Source of the DNA: Diploscapter coronatus
Taxonomy: Eukaryota; Nematoda; Chromadorea; Rhabditida; Rhabditidae
Direction: 5' to 3'
DNA: 64,000 bases
NCBI GenBank assembly: GCA_964036155.1
Contig: OZ038422.1
Location: 67,603,201 to 67,667,200, forward strand
Of this stretch, positions 1-12,441 are shown one piece after another. The notes under the pieces are model-generated. The model was not told where the DNA came from. It worked only from the letters and a program-made list of their open reading frames with translations, and searched no databases. The position numbers and the translations under genes are program-made. Positions within the stretch are counted from its first letter, which is position 1; each line of letters starts with the position of its first letter.

Positions 1-137
1 GTGAATAGATCGAGATTTGGCAAAAAAAGGCGAAACCGTAGCAAGAATTTCGTTTTCTTTTCTATGCATTTCATACTTGAGGAGGAATTTTTGGAAAATC
101 CTGAAAGATAATGTTTTTTAAGGACATATTATTTCAG

Positions 138-3100
138 ATCTACACTTTCGGCTCGGTGAAAGTGAACAGACGAACCAAGAACGTGAAGCGATCGGACGTC
201 GTGATGTACCACGCTCCCTGTGGAAGACCGCTCAGATCCATGCAAGACGTCACTCAATTCCTCAAGGTTTGACGACACTTCTTTGGATTAATGGTGTTCT
301 TCATGAAATAGATCTCGTGAATACGTTATGTATTGAATCATTTCTTCTATGAGATATTCCACTAACCTCATTTTGGATTTTAACCCTAATAATCTTGCTT
401 TCAGGCAACCCACAGTGAGTTGACCATCGACCTGTTCAACTTCGACCCGACTGTCGATCCCGGTGCTTATGTCACGGTATGAAGGGTTGCATTTGCACTT
501 ATCATGAGCAAAATTTCGTCATAATTTGATAATTTAATAATTTAATATAAAATTTGATTCCAAGACATGGATTGCAACAACAATTCCACTTCGTTTCAGA
601 AAGAAGAATCTCAATTCAACATCTCTTAAATTTCAAATTAAGGGTCGTAAATTTGAAATTAGAAGCAGAGACTTATAACGAAGTTATAAAATCCCGGAAT
701 TTAAATGTAACACTTTTCAGGTGGACAAGAAGTACTATGTGGGAATGGATTTCACAAAGGACCACGAGCACATTCCCATCCCCTACGTGAACAGTGTCGA
801 CAAGGACAAACACCCTGCTGTATGTTGCTTTCGAAAGAAGATTTCAATTGATTTATGCAACAGCTTTTAACCAGTTTTAAATTTGATGATAAGATTAGGA
901 TTTAAAAATGTAACATCTTGTAGATTGTTGTCCTGCACAACCTGAGTTTTCACTGAATTAATCTATTTGTGACGTTTTAGGAATTCGATTTCATTTATTC
1001 GACCCGTCGTTTCCCCTACAGTGACATCGTCAAACTACCCACAATCAATCGTGAATTCTGCTCGGGATGCTCTTGCGAAGGTAGGAAATGTATGGAGGCG
1101 AGCATTTGTGCAAACTGTTAGAAGACATTGAATTTTGTTCGAAGATCTCACGGAAAGGAAGAAAAGACGATTTTGCCTTTCGATGTATTATATGCGTGTT
1201 TTTGGACAAACACTTTGTACAACATATTCAAAGAAGTGTCATTTCAGACGATTGCTCGGATCCCTCGAAGTGCGAGTGCCAGCAGCTAACGAAAAATGGA
1301 GTCAAGAGACTCACGAGCTCTGCAAGGCCTCCTAAATTCGGGTAAGTCATTTCATTTTTTTTTCTGATAAAAACCAATTTCGTTTGCAAATTATGCTTTT
1401 GTACTTGGCTCGGATTATTATTTTTTTGTTTTTTTTGAAGATGTCAATTAACGAAATTTTGAATTGCGTATCACTCATTTAACAGAGTATTGTAGCATGG
1501 CATTCAGATTTTGATACCTCGAAGAGTGGATTTCTATTAAACCCTATCTTACTTCTATGTCATGACTTTTATCTTGTATAATATTCATAGCAGAATGTGC
1601 TCTGAAGTCGAAAAGAATGCTGATATTTTCAGCTTCGCCCATCGATCCCTGAAAGGCCAGACGATCACCGGCATCTACGAGTGCAACGAGAACTGCAAGT
1701 GCTCCACGCGGAGATGTCACAATCGAGTCGCCCAGAACCCCATTATATATCCTCAACAGGTAGGGCTTTTCCTTCTCATTTCTCTAGTCATTCTTCAAAT
1801 CAAAAATATGCATTCAATTTTGTTAGACTAGGGCTATTGCTAATTTAATTTCAAGACAGACGGAAAAAAATGGCATCTCGATGATGGCACCATTCTCCAT
1901 GATACGTGTTTTTCTCTATCAATAGTAATCTTACCATTATTTTCAAATAATCAAGCTCGCAGCCGGAAAATACAAGTTGTTATTTTTAGCCGACAAAATC
2001 TCCATGATAAAAGAGAATATATTTACGCTGAATTTTTGCTCGAAAGAATTAGGAGATGCGTAATTTGTAAAATATAAACGAGTTTAATTCAGCTATTCAA
2101 AACGGCAACGTGCGGCTGGGGCATCCGCGCGATGGTGGACATTCCGGAAGGGGCCTTCATCGCAAATTACCACGGAGCCCTGCTCACCACCGATCTGGCC
2201 GACCAACTGCAGTGCGACGTCTACTTCGCTGACCTCGATCTTAAGGACTCGGTCGAGAAGTGCAAAGTCGACGAGGACTGTGCCATGGGGTTAGTGCATT
2301 TGAAACGTTTTTGTTTGGCGAGAACTAGTAGGAAGATTAAAACGTGCTCTTTGTAAAGTGAGCAGGCTGCAATTTGATAAATGAATAGAAGATTCGAAAG
2401 ATGAAGAACTAGGATGTTTCTAACTTTTGATCAGGTATTCTCACAATCAAAATTCCGATTCCAAATTCTTCGAAATCAAAGCTCCGAAAAAGCTATTTTC
2501 TAGATGTTAATTGCGAAATAAAAATGCTATGTAATAATAATGAGACAAAACATGAACAATAATGGAATATATGATTCGAAATTTCAATCTCTACTAAATA
2601 TGAAATTTTCCAGATTTTTGGATGAGGCAATTGGATCGTCTGAAGGAGAGCAGGAAGACAGACCTGCGCAGAGAAGGAGAAGGGGGTCGGATGACGATGA
2701 TGGGGTCGGGTAAGTTATTTTCTGCTTGGAAAATTACGAATGACTAAGTGAATTGTTGCGCGAGTGATTTATCTCATATAGTATTTTGCATGAAAATGTT
2801 TCTAAACCTGTTCACTTTTTCAAATATTCAAATCATCGATACATTCGATGAAGGATAAAGAAGATTTTTGCAGCTCGGATCTGTCAGATGATCAGGAATC
2901 GACAGGGCAGATGAGACTGAGAAGGAAGAGGAAGGGGACCAGAAGGAACTACGTAGACGATACTGGGGAAAGCGACAGTTCGGAGAGTGCTGAGCAACCC
3001 AAAACCACTACTAGGAAAATCGGTTAAACAAAGCAACCTCTAAGGAGGGAGGGGGAATTATTCAATGGTTTTCAGACAACGAGGACGCGATATTCTTGTG

Positions 3101-3872
3101 GGACAGCTACTTCACGGAGTCTGAGTCTCTGTTCGTGTTGGATGCAAAAGACAAGGGCAACATCGGCAGGTTCTACAATCACTGCTGGTATGAACGATTT
3201 TAAATTAGGTCCCTAAATTTTCCCTTCCTGCTTGGAGAGAAAAGGTGTTATAGCCAACTCGAACTCTACATTTTCCTGCATATGCTCTTGCCTTTTGGGG
3301 AAAAAAACTTGAAAAGGATGCTATGAAATCTGCAGTAGGAAAAGATACGTCAATTGGTACGAGCAATCGAGCAGAGGAAACCTCTCCACTGAAACTAGTC
3401 CGCAAAAATACGCATATGAATCGAAACTCATAGAATGCGAAAGAAGAGCAAGAGCGCTACCTTGAAAAGGAAAATGAAATTGTACAGTCTTTCTTTCCCT
3501 TTCATGGGGGATACGACACTCATTTGCCAGCGACATTGCAGTCTTTAATTTTCATTCGTATTTTTAGCCTTCACAAAATTTCTATATTCCTGTTTTAGCA
3601 ACCCGAACATCCAGACGCAACACGTGCTCGTCGACACTCACGACCTCCGCTTGCCGTGGATCTCCTTTTTCGCCTGCAGAAATATCAAGGCTGGAGAGGT
3701 AAGGACTATCGATCAATCAATCGTCCATGAGTCGATGCAATTGCAGGAACTCCGTTGGAACTACAACTACTTCAAAGGAGAATCTGCAGATGCGGACGTG
3801 GAGGAGAGACTGCCCTGCAACTGCGGTGCGCCTTCCTGCGATGGAGTCTTCAGGTTCGAAACTAACCAATAA
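138..3872 (+). CDS. SETDB1: SETDB1/MET-2-like histone H3K9 methyltransferase, 3' part
   Basis: Twelve exons join in one frame: 138-266, 405-476, 721-819, 981-1080, 1248-1341, 1633-1759, 2093-2289, 2614-2709, 2874-3022, 3076-3187, 3599-3698, 3747-3872. In order they encode a methyl-CpG-binding-type domain (exons 1-3, with Y-H-A-P-C-G-R-P-L-R), a cysteine-rich pre-SET region (exons 4-6), the first half of SET (exon 7, C-G-W-G-I-R), a long acidic and basic insert (exons 8-9), the second half of SET with G-N-I-G-R-F-Y-N-H-C-C-N-P-N, and a post-SET C-N-C-G-x4-C motif. A split SET domain after an MBD is diagnostic of the SETDB1 family, which methylates histone H3 lysine 9. The usual NHSC motif reads NHCC here. 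The 5' part, including any Tudor domains, lies outside the window; 1-137 looks like intron. The last exon may instead splice at 3858 to 4297, giving a slightly different tail ending at 4387. Confidence 0.93.
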
Positions 3873-4051
3873 CATAAATCTTCATGAATATTTGGATTTT
3901 TGAAATCAACGTTTCATATGATTTACAAATCGGAAAAAGGCAACAGTTATATGACAGAAGACAGATGACAACTAGAGGACACTCAATCACTTTGAAATAC
4001 CCTCTCTCATATAGTACTGCCTTAGAGAATATTCATTTTTAATTTCATATT

Positions 4052-4195
4052 TTCTGAGGATAATACAGTCGGCTCCCTGTGTTAGTAGTCGCCTGATAAC
4101 CGCGATCGCTTGTACTAGTAACCGACTCTTTTTCTAATTTCTCTCCTCTGCCTACACTCCTCTAAAACCCCCGGCTAGTAGCATAGGGAACCAAC
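4052..4195. mobile_element. MITE-like repeat, copy 1 of family A
   Basis: The segment starts with TGAGGATAATACAGTCGG and contains GCCTGATAACCGC, TTGTACTAGTAACC and a CT-rich core with TTTGCCTACACT-like sequence. It shares these blocks in the same order with 13722-13860 and, more loosely, 61236-61364. Arms around the CT-rich core are inverted copies of one another (ACTAGTAACCG against CGGCTAGTAG). The TA-CAGTCGG start recalls pogo/Tigger-type ends, which is only a suggestion. It carries no coding potential and lies in or just after the last SETDB1 intron. Confidence 0.6.
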
Positions 4196-4387
4196 ACAGC
4201 CTTTTGGAAATTAGTTCTCTTTTAAAAACTAGACGAAAGGGGGGATATCTTGGCTTTTTCGTTCAATCCATCTGATTTCATCGATATTGCATTCAGATAC
4301 ACGTACCAGCACTCGAAGAATGACGCTCCCGAAGCGACCGACGAAACACAGTATCCGAGACGAACTAATCAGGTTGGAACGCTTTGA

Positions 4388-5432
4388 ACTGTTTGAACCT
4401 GGAATAGACATTTTCATGATATCCAATTTTTATTTCTCGAGTTTTGTTGATAGGCGAGTTATCTTTTCTTTTAGAAATTTTCAATATGTAACTCCTCTGA
4501 TTGAAAACTTTTATCGATGTTCAGTTAAGATTTAAGGAATCAATCAAAATTTCAGCGATCCTTCGAGAATCCGTTCGTGTAGCCGCATCGCGAGCAGACG
4601 GGCAGCTCGATGAGACTCGACAGGATCGATTTGGATTAGATTTAACACGTTGCGAGGTGATCTTCATCCTACATTTCTACAGGTCAATACCAGGGTTTAT
4701 TTATTCCAGTTAATTTATATTCTTTTTCCTATTTGTTGCTGTTGTTTTTTTTTCGAAACGGTTGTTCATTCAATTGTATCAATCAATGAATTTATTGAAA
4801 CAAAACGACAACAATAATTATGACCATTCAACAACAATAACAAACATCGCTTTCTCCAGCAAAAGGGAACTTCAAATTTCTATACAACAATGAAACTAAT
4901 TGTTAGAAAGAATAGCGGATTGATTGATAGATAGACAGCATAAATGACCATAACGAAAATTCATGTCTAGTTTTTTTAAAAGCTACTTCCCTCCAGAGAG
5001 ATGCGCAACAAAAGGCTGACATTTTGTAGAAAATGAAAGAAAACGTCAAAACCGTAACATTAGATTCCAAAATAAAGGCTGACAAAGACAACTTATCTGT
5101 TCCTCTTTTACCGCTTCTAAAGGGAAGTCAACACGATCTCGTCGTTCTGATTGGCAGCAGAATTACTGTGAGGAATCGAGAAGTTACCCTAAAAACCGTG
5201 TTTAAATTATTTCTTCCGACAAGTTATTTTCAAAGATAAAACCGATGTGAAATATGCTCCGAAGGTACCATTTATTAGTTGGATAAATAAAGAGCGAATA
5301 AAAATGTGCAATGATGTTTAAAGAAAGTAAGCAGATCGATATGTCAGGTAAGATGTGAAAATCGACGACTAATCTGCTACATCACCTTGCATACTTTCCT
5401 CACAAGCTATTGCGCACACTTTCATTCGCATT
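4388..5432. other. intergenic, convergent 3' ends
   Basis: This spacer separates the 3' ends of the methyltransferase gene and the gene on the opposite strand. Short open frames occur, but none has splice signals, a family motif or coding-like composition. I see only AT-rich sequence here. Confidence 0.5.
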
Positions 5433-8400
5433 TTATGCATCCCACTGAAATAATAATTGGTCGTAAGGCTTTTTCTTCTGAGAAAGATTAGCAAAAAGTG
5501 AATAATGAAGAGTAGGCATTTCTGCAACCTAGCAATGAAGCATCCTTCATTTGAGCAGATTACCATAGTGTCATTGTAAATACCTTTCCCAAATCAATTC
5601 GATTTTTTCCAAGATTCAAGAAAGGGTAAATTTTCTTTGCTTTCCATGATAAATTTACAAAATAATCGGAGAAATACTCACATAGATGAGATTTGGCGGC
5701 TGCCACAAGCTGCTGTGAATCGTCTGTGCCATAGGATCCTACAAGCAATCAACTCATTCACCATTTTAGCAGCAGCAATAAGACGGCACGATTTCTATCA
5801 AATCATACATAACTCGACTATAGAAAATCGTGCCGTCCTACTACCATTTTGTAATTGTCGGTTATTTTTGATGATCAAAATTAAGTGCTGTGAAAGATCT
5901 CGGTAGAATGATAAAAGGCTTTTTCCGTCAAAATCTTTCGAGTAGAACTAGAAGGAATGCTCACCAAATAGCTGTCCTGCTCATAGCCGGAGACATTGTC
6001 CAGATTGTCTGTACTCGCAGTCACATCAAGCAGAGCCTGTCTCTGGTTGTACATGGAGAGAGGTGACGTCTGAAATACATCATCGTTTGAGAACAAATCA
6101 GAAAAGGAGATTATTCATTGTGAACAACATTTGAAATTCAAAATTGCGTTTCCAATTTCTTCAAATTTGTCCGAATCAAAATCAAAATGTTCTTTTAATC
6201 GGGTAACTTATTAATTAAGGATAAGACGGAATTATGGTTCTGGTTCCTGCTATCTTTGACAAATTTCGGTTTTGACATAAATTGAAAGATCAATTCCGAT
6301 TCTGGTTCTAATTGTTATTTTAATTCCGTCTTAACGCTGGTATTAACTATTACAATCTTCATTCATCGTTGTTAAATTTCTAAGCTGATCTTCAGAAACT
6401 GGGCAATGCATAAAAGAAGATGTTTGGAATAAGAACCAAAACTCACACTGGCAGCAATAGGCGTGTCTGCAGTGATTCTGGTGGGAACGAGTTCTGCAGG
6501 GCTGGGAATGGAGCGGGAAGTGCTCGAATGCTCTGCCACATCCGTCTGTCTGTTCTCCCTCGCAGAAAAATCCTCGCATTCCAAGTCGCAGTGAAGCGGA
6601 TCCGTGTAAAACTGAAAATTGAATTAAATTTTTCCCCAATGAATTTTCATAAATCTCATGGAAAAAACCAGCGTATTGCTAGTGCAATGGATGAATAAAT
6701 AGGCTATTTCTTTGTTCAGAATTTTAAGCCTAATATAGAAAATCGTTCAATTGTGATCTCTTGAATATTACTATTTTATCGGAAGAAGATAACAATTGAA
6801 CTGAATCATTCGTTTTTGAATAAATTATGCCAAAGAACAAACCATGGCGATTTCATTGCAGGTGGCCGTTTTGACGATTTCGCTGAGTTTGGCGAAATTG
6901 CGGTGCTGAATTCGCTCGATCCACTTGAACATCCGAATCAGCTCGTCGTAGTCGCAGTGCCTCGCGTCCTTAACATCTCCACGTTCGTAATATTTTCACT
7001 TCACAACAAGGATGTTGCCGACATTTTGCATCTCTCCTCTCCTAAGCTCAACTTCAGCAAAGTAGCATTTGTCTTGAGGAGAGAAAAGAGATGACAAAAG
7101 AAAGTGAGAGGGAAATAGTAAAAGGAAAAAGGGACGAGGCAGATGCGAAAGCTAATTGCAAAAAGTACAGCATGCTGCTCTGGCACAAAAGTAATACAAC
7201 CATCAATAGAAAGGCAAACTCACCACGTGAGCCTCGTTCTCGATTTCATTGATCATTTTGCAGATCACGCCGGCCTCTGCAACACTGTTCGTAAATGATG
7301 TCGCAAGGAGTTTTGCAATGATTCAATCTTCGTCAATTAACTGCTTTCATTTTGTTCATCGAGAAAATTATCCTTTTCAGGAAGATGCCATCATTAAATT
7401 GAGTTGAAGCTTTCCTCATCCCATTATGCTGCTCCTTCCCCTCTAATACTAAGAGATCCAGTCCAAGGATGAAGAATTGCTAGAAATTCTTTGCGACCTA
7501 CTTCCCATATTTTTCGTCTGACGAAAGTACTACCTAATCCTGAAGAGATAGAAGACATGCAGAAACAAGCACAGAAGAGGAAATCGTTTTTTTTTCGAAT
7601 TTGTTGTACAGAACGATGCCAACCTTATTTTTTCACACGAATAATGCAAAATTGGCTCACCACAAGAAGAGAGTTTGACAGCCGGAGAGTAGTTGAGATT
7701 GATGACTTCGAGGAAATATCTGTGGATGTTGGCCCAGTTGAACTGCCTCTCTCCATTCCCATTTTGCACATCGCCTTCATCCTCATTCTCGTTCTCATTC
7801 GATTCCATCTCCAAATTTTGGTCTCCAGCTAGATCCTCAAATCGATCATTTAGCCTCAACAAAAGATTGACTTCCACCGGATAAGGTTTATAGTGCAACT
7901 ATGTTCAAAGGTTGATTCGTTACAAAGTGATTGTAAATTTCCATTTTAAAAATAGCAATTATCACTTAACAATAGGGAGGAATCTGAAAGCGAAAATCTG
8001 TCGGCATATTTTTCTAAAAAAAAAATGTCTAAAATTCCATTCTACATTTCATTATTATAGGGGAAAAGTGTTTAATTATGATTCTTCTGAAAAGTCTCAT
8101 TAACTTACAATAACAGCGGCGGGCGGTTGAAGAGAAGGGGTGGACTTGACGAGCTGCTCGTTGAATTGATCCTCAAATTAGTTTTACTATTTCTTTATAA
8201 AAAAAATTAAGAATTTTTAGATCTCCATATCAACTCGAAAATAGCCCATAAATTCATTTCTCGAAATTCTTTAAATCAAGGGTTTTCATGGTAATCACTC
8301 ACGAGAGTGATGTTCTGCAAATTGATGACGGGGCTGCACATCTCCCTCATCTCCTTCAGCTTATCCAGCATCTTGCACTTCTTCGCGATTTCAGGCATTT

Positions 8401-9683
8401 CTCGCATCTTCATCACTCTCTTCGTTCTCTTCTGAATTGAGCCAACAGGTTTTTGTCCATCTTTCTGCGACCGAAAGTACATATTTAATAGTGCTTTTTG
8501 AAAGAAGGAAATCGCTATCGTGAATGCCTCTGAAACGTGCTATAAATCAAAATGCTCTCCAATGCTAACCCAACTAGTCTCTGCCTGACCTGGGTAAATA
8601 AAAGTAGGAAGTTGGTATAAGTTTGTAGACGTCTAGAAGGAGATTAGATCTACATATCTGAGTAAAATATTTGGGAATAACTTAACCTTCACAAGAACGC
8701 GCTCATTTTCAATTTGTGAGCTTTCCTTACTATTTTCTCTATTATAATGCAACGCTGTAGCAGGTGTCAGAGCGTTTTATAGGTAGTAATGCCCATCCAG
8801 ATAGGTAAATCCTAATCTCTTCTTGACGTCTACAAATTTATACCAATTTCCTACTCTTATTTTCCTTAGATTAGACAGGGACGAGTAGGGTTAGAATTGG
8901 AGGGAATTTAAATTTATGACAGATTTTAAAGGCATTCACGATAGAACAATAAGAGAATTTTAATCATTCTTAAGATGGGTAAACTTTCATCCCAAAATCA
9001 ATATTTGATCTAAAAAATAAACTAATTATAGCTGAGTTATTATTTTCGTTGTTTTTCTTCGGATTTTTGAACAAAAATTACGTCAGAAAATTCTACTTGA
9101 AATAGGGAATATTTTTTCAGGGGAAAAGTTTAAGGAGCCTCATTATAATCAGAGAAGAAAAGTCTTGGTTGCAGAAAAGTACCTGTTGCTGAGCCATCTC
9201 CTTTCCAGCCTTGTGCCTCGCGACTCCATCATCTGCTTGACTGCCATGATTGCCTCGATTCTCCCGCTTGTCATCAGCCACTTTGGCGATCATCTTCTTT
9301 TTCTCACTGCTCCTCTGCAAGGAAATTGATCCTTCCAATCATCTCCCATTGCAGGCATTTTAATGATCCTGTCTATCATGAGAATTGCAAGTCAGAAGAC
9401 AAAATAATGGAGTGTAAGAATCTGCATTTTCATATCCCTTTTCTGCAAAATATTTCGTTTCGCTAAAAGCTCTGGCAGCATGCAGAAATCTTACTGGAAA
9501 GTTGATGCGGCTTTATATGCGTCATCCTTCAAATTGAACTGCATCGACTTTTTCAGGATTATTATTCTGATTTCATCGTGAACTTACCTCCTGGTTTCCA
9601 CCAGATTCCACTAGATGCCCTTCTGCATCGACATTCCCGCCATTCGACAATCCTCCATCCATTCTGCCTCCATTCACTTCCAT
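5433..9683 (-). CDS. uncharacterised charged protein, ten exons
   Basis: I do not recognise this family. Nine exons join cleanly on the minus strand: 9683-9588, 9314-9183, 8464-8303, 8171-8109, 7898-7661, 7276-7224, 6968-6843, 6611-6447, 6069-5965. They encode 380 residues starting MEVNGG; a tenth exon (5444-5433) would add W-D-A and stop, but this end is weak. Residues 33-76 are rich in Lys and Gln; residues 77-130 are basic and probably helical (KCKMLDKLKEMREM). An acidic Asn/Glu run near residues 180-200 is followed by a conserved-looking helical block rich in aromatic residues (near FNWANIHRYFLEVI and ELIRMFKWIERI). The C-terminal third is polar and probably disordered. No signal peptide or membrane helix is seen, so a nuclear or cytosolic regulator is my guess. 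An acceptor lies just upstream of the ATG. The gene is head to head with the Y-box gene. Confidence 0.75.
5782..5837. repeat. short near-perfect hairpin
   Basis: GACGGCACGATTTCTAT is followed after about 21 bases by ATAGAAAATCGTGCCGTC, its reverse complement with one extra base. The 17-bp stem lies in the last intron of the uncharacterised gene. It is short for a microRNA precursor and could be the remnant of a fold-back element. Confidence 0.6.
6223..6332. repeat. inverted repeat with degenerate GATTCC core
   Basis: AAGACGGAATTA at 6223 is matched by its reverse complement at 6321-6332. The interior has TTCCGATTCTGGTTC-like runs similar to other repeats in this window. It lies in the intron between 6069 and 6447 and is probably a decayed MITE. 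Confidence 0.4.
8562..8900. repeat. imperfect inverted repeat in an intron
   Basis: The arm at about 8562-8648 contains GTTGGTATAAGTTTGTAGACGTC. Its imperfect reverse complement lies at about 8814-8900 (GACGTCTACAAATTTATACC). The arms are roughly 85 bp with a spacer of about 165 bp. The whole sits in the intron 8465-9182 of the uncharacterised gene. The structure is that of a fold-back or MITE element. Confidence 0.6.
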
Positions 9684-10427
9684 TTCAGCCAACAGAACCG
9701 TTATTTAAGAAGGATGTGGCTGAAATCTAAAAATTTCGCGGTGAAAAATGAGAGTATCAGGCGGAAACGAAGATGATTAACAAGTGTAGAAAATGAAGAT
9801 CTAATCCCGATTTAGGAATCACCAGCCAAAATTTTAAACTCGTCGAAATGCAACCAAAGCCCATTCCTGAAACCTTAAATAGGTCGTTCGTCGATACACA
9901 ATGAGAGGCACAAGAATCAGCATAAAGCGAAAAAATCTAAATTCATCTTTGCATTTGCAGACACTTGTTTTCGTCGAAAATAGCGAAAAGATTACGCGAA
10001 ATGAAGAGAGCAGGTGATAAAGAGAGCTGTTCATTCGACTTCTTGGCCTAAAATCTGCCGAATTTCTTTTCGAATTCTTTCGAGTATCTTTGTTTTCTCC
10101 ATTTTCTGTACGTGAACTTCGTGAATTCTCTCGCTACTGCTCCAAGTAGCACAAAATTACCGACGACATCAACATTCTTGTGGAACATCGACAATTTTGT
10201 CGTTTGAAATTCGGAAATCGCATTTTTCTTCGAAGAACTCGGAAGTCGCATCTAAAATTCAGAAAAATCGTTAATTCTCGTTAAAGACTCGTGTTTCACA
10301 TATTCGTTCGTTTTTATTGACTTGTTTGTTTCAGAACGCTCATAGCTTCCAAACAAACAGGCAAACAACGCCCTGCGCACTTCTGCCGATCTGCCAGCTG
10401 AACTGAACTGAAGAAGTGAAGAAGAAG
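9684..10427. promoter_or_regulatory. shared upstream region of a divergent gene pair
   Basis: This spacer of about 740 bp lies between two start codons that point away from each other. It must contain the 5' untranslated exons and promoters of both genes. An acceptor (TTTCAG) about 35 bases upstream of the minus-strand ATG implies a 5' untranslated intron or a spliced-leader site. No TATA box stands out. Confidence 0.45.
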
Positions 10428-12441
10428 ATGTCGATTGCATCTGGAGTTGCTGAGATAGCCGCTAGAATGGAGAGGGCTGGCTTGAAGGATGACGAGAAGA
10501 AGATGGGAGAGGACAGACTGGGCGGGAAGCTGGATGAAAAGGCTGAGATTGAGACGAGCAAGAACAAGGAGAAGGGGAACGAGGGATCCAATTCCGATCG
10601 CAAGGTGAGTGCCAAGTAGAGAGCAAAGTCGAATTTGACAACAAATTCTCCCACGTTTCTTCCATCTCGATTCTGATAGTGAAAATCAGACCTAGGCAGA
10701 CTTAGTTAAAACGAAACATCTAGGGGAAGGGGTACGCAAAACAAATTTCTACTGTAGAGTAGAAACATTGATTCATATGGAGGTGCGCAACGTGATTAAA
10801 TCGAAAAAAGTGGTGTTGAAGAGAGAACACTGAAGATTTGGCTTAAACGCTGCCTAGGTCTGGTGAAAATGAACGATAAATTGTTATCAATCAGGAATGT
10901 GTAGGTGTGCAAGTGCACTGCTCTTGTTACTGCCAACATCCTTGATCTTAAAAGGAGTATCTTTGGGAGAAATACTTAGTTTCAGCCTCGTTCCAATTCG
11001 CAGCAGCAGGGTCCTGCTAAGCCGCGTCTGACTCAGGAAGAACGCGAGAAGATGGACGAGGAGAGACTGGCGAAGTACATGGAAGAGCAGCAGAAGAAGA
11101 CGGTGCTGGAGAAGGGCTGCAAGGGCACTGTCAAGTGGTTCTCCATTCGCAACAAGTACGGATTCATCGGAAGAGACGAGAAGGGCAAGGACGATGTCTT
11201 CGTGCATCAGGTGAGAGGAAGAAAGTGAATATGCTCCGATGTGTAGGATTGTCTTGTGTTGATTTCTTGTAAAAATATAGTAATTTGGAAATATATAACA
11301 ATTCGAAGAAACAGTATGCAAGTGAGGAGATCGCGTTTCTCGATCCCTCATAACTCTACGTATTCTATTTCTTCCAGTTGCGTATTTCCAGATGGCGATC
11401 TCGAACTCGAGCGTGAGGAAGTACTTCTACCGGACTCTGGAGGAAGGCGAGCCTGTCGAATTCGACATCGTCGAGGGGAAAAAGGGACCGGAAGCGGCCA
11501 ATGTGACGGGACCCGAGGGCGGACAGGTTAAGGGAGTCAGGTAGCCAAATAAAGATTCTGGATGAATCATTGCTCAAAACCTGGAATGAATCTGAATTTC
11601 GACACGTGAGTCGTCCTGCTCCAGGAAGAGTTCTTTCAACTTTTTTTTCCCATTATTCCTATTCCGACTTCTTTTCGGAAAGTAGCGAGGAAAAACGAGT
11701 AAAAACGTTCGTTAAGAAGAGGAGCTCACTCGTGTCGAAATTCTGATCATAGCACTCGCATAGAGAAACATATTCACTTCAATTGCAGAATCGTCTTTGT
11801 GTCTCGTCGCAACTCAAATGCCCGCAGAGTGACTCGTCGCAGGCAGATGTCCAAGAACAAGCAGAGCGAGGGAGAGAATGGAGGTGAGGCTTTTGGGGAA
11901 AAACCTGGAACATAGAAAAGATGTGAAACTGATAACGTGGTGCAAATGTTGAGATGATGATGATGCACTTTGATTCTGAAAAATCGACTTTTCTCCATGA
12001 ATATTCAAATTCGTGTTTCAATAACTTGGTTGATTTTCAGGGAAGAGCGGCAAGGAGGCAGACGCTGGCAAGAAGAAGCCTCGCAACAATCGCCGTAGAG
12101 GCAGAAGGAACACGGCAAAGAGTGACACGTCCAATGGAAAGGAGACCAGGAGCAAAGGCACTGGCGGCAAGGTAAAGCAGAACGAGAACAAAGAAAGGGG
12201 AAGACTAGGCTAAGGAGAATGAGTGAATGAAAAAATAGGAGAGAAGATGCATATTCTGAGCGCAGTGTGTGTAATCTAAAACTGTTTGAGTCGACTATTT
12301 TTTCCTCCCGGAATTCCGACCATGCCTGATGAGAATAATTTGAAATCGTTGAACATGAATTTGCAGGACAAGGCCTCGGGCGACAACTCGGCCGCAGTTG
12401 CTGCTGTCGACGGCTCCAACGCCGCTCAGACCTCGGTCTGA
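10428..12441 (+). CDS. Y-box cold-shock-domain RNA-binding protein
   Basis: Six exons (10428-10604, 10986-11210, 11392-11540, 11789-11883, 12041-12171, 12367-12441) give a 283-residue protein. Residues 1-95 are charged and low-complexity. The cold-shock domain spans about residues 97-184, with the RNP1-like KYGFIGR and RNP2-like DVFVHQ motifs, and ends with the Y-box-type [18 protein letters not shown]. The tail has arginine-rich islands (NNRRRGRRN) mixed with acidic stretches, as in Y-box proteins. Family members bind mRNA in the cytoplasm and control its stability and translation; the nematode relatives are the CEY proteins. Start choice: the ATG at 10428 follows an in-frame upstream region with no other ATG. 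AATAAA lies at 12853. Codon use is GC-rich compared with surrounding introns, as in highly expressed genes. Confidence 0.93.

Noticed and set aside
3205..3536. Minus-strand open frames of about 70 codons
   Set aside because: They lie within an intron of the methyltransferase and lack splice signals or motifs.
10462..10665. Minus-strand proline- and serine-rich frame
   Set aside because: It is the complement of the first Y-box exon, whose plus-strand frame is clearly the coding one.
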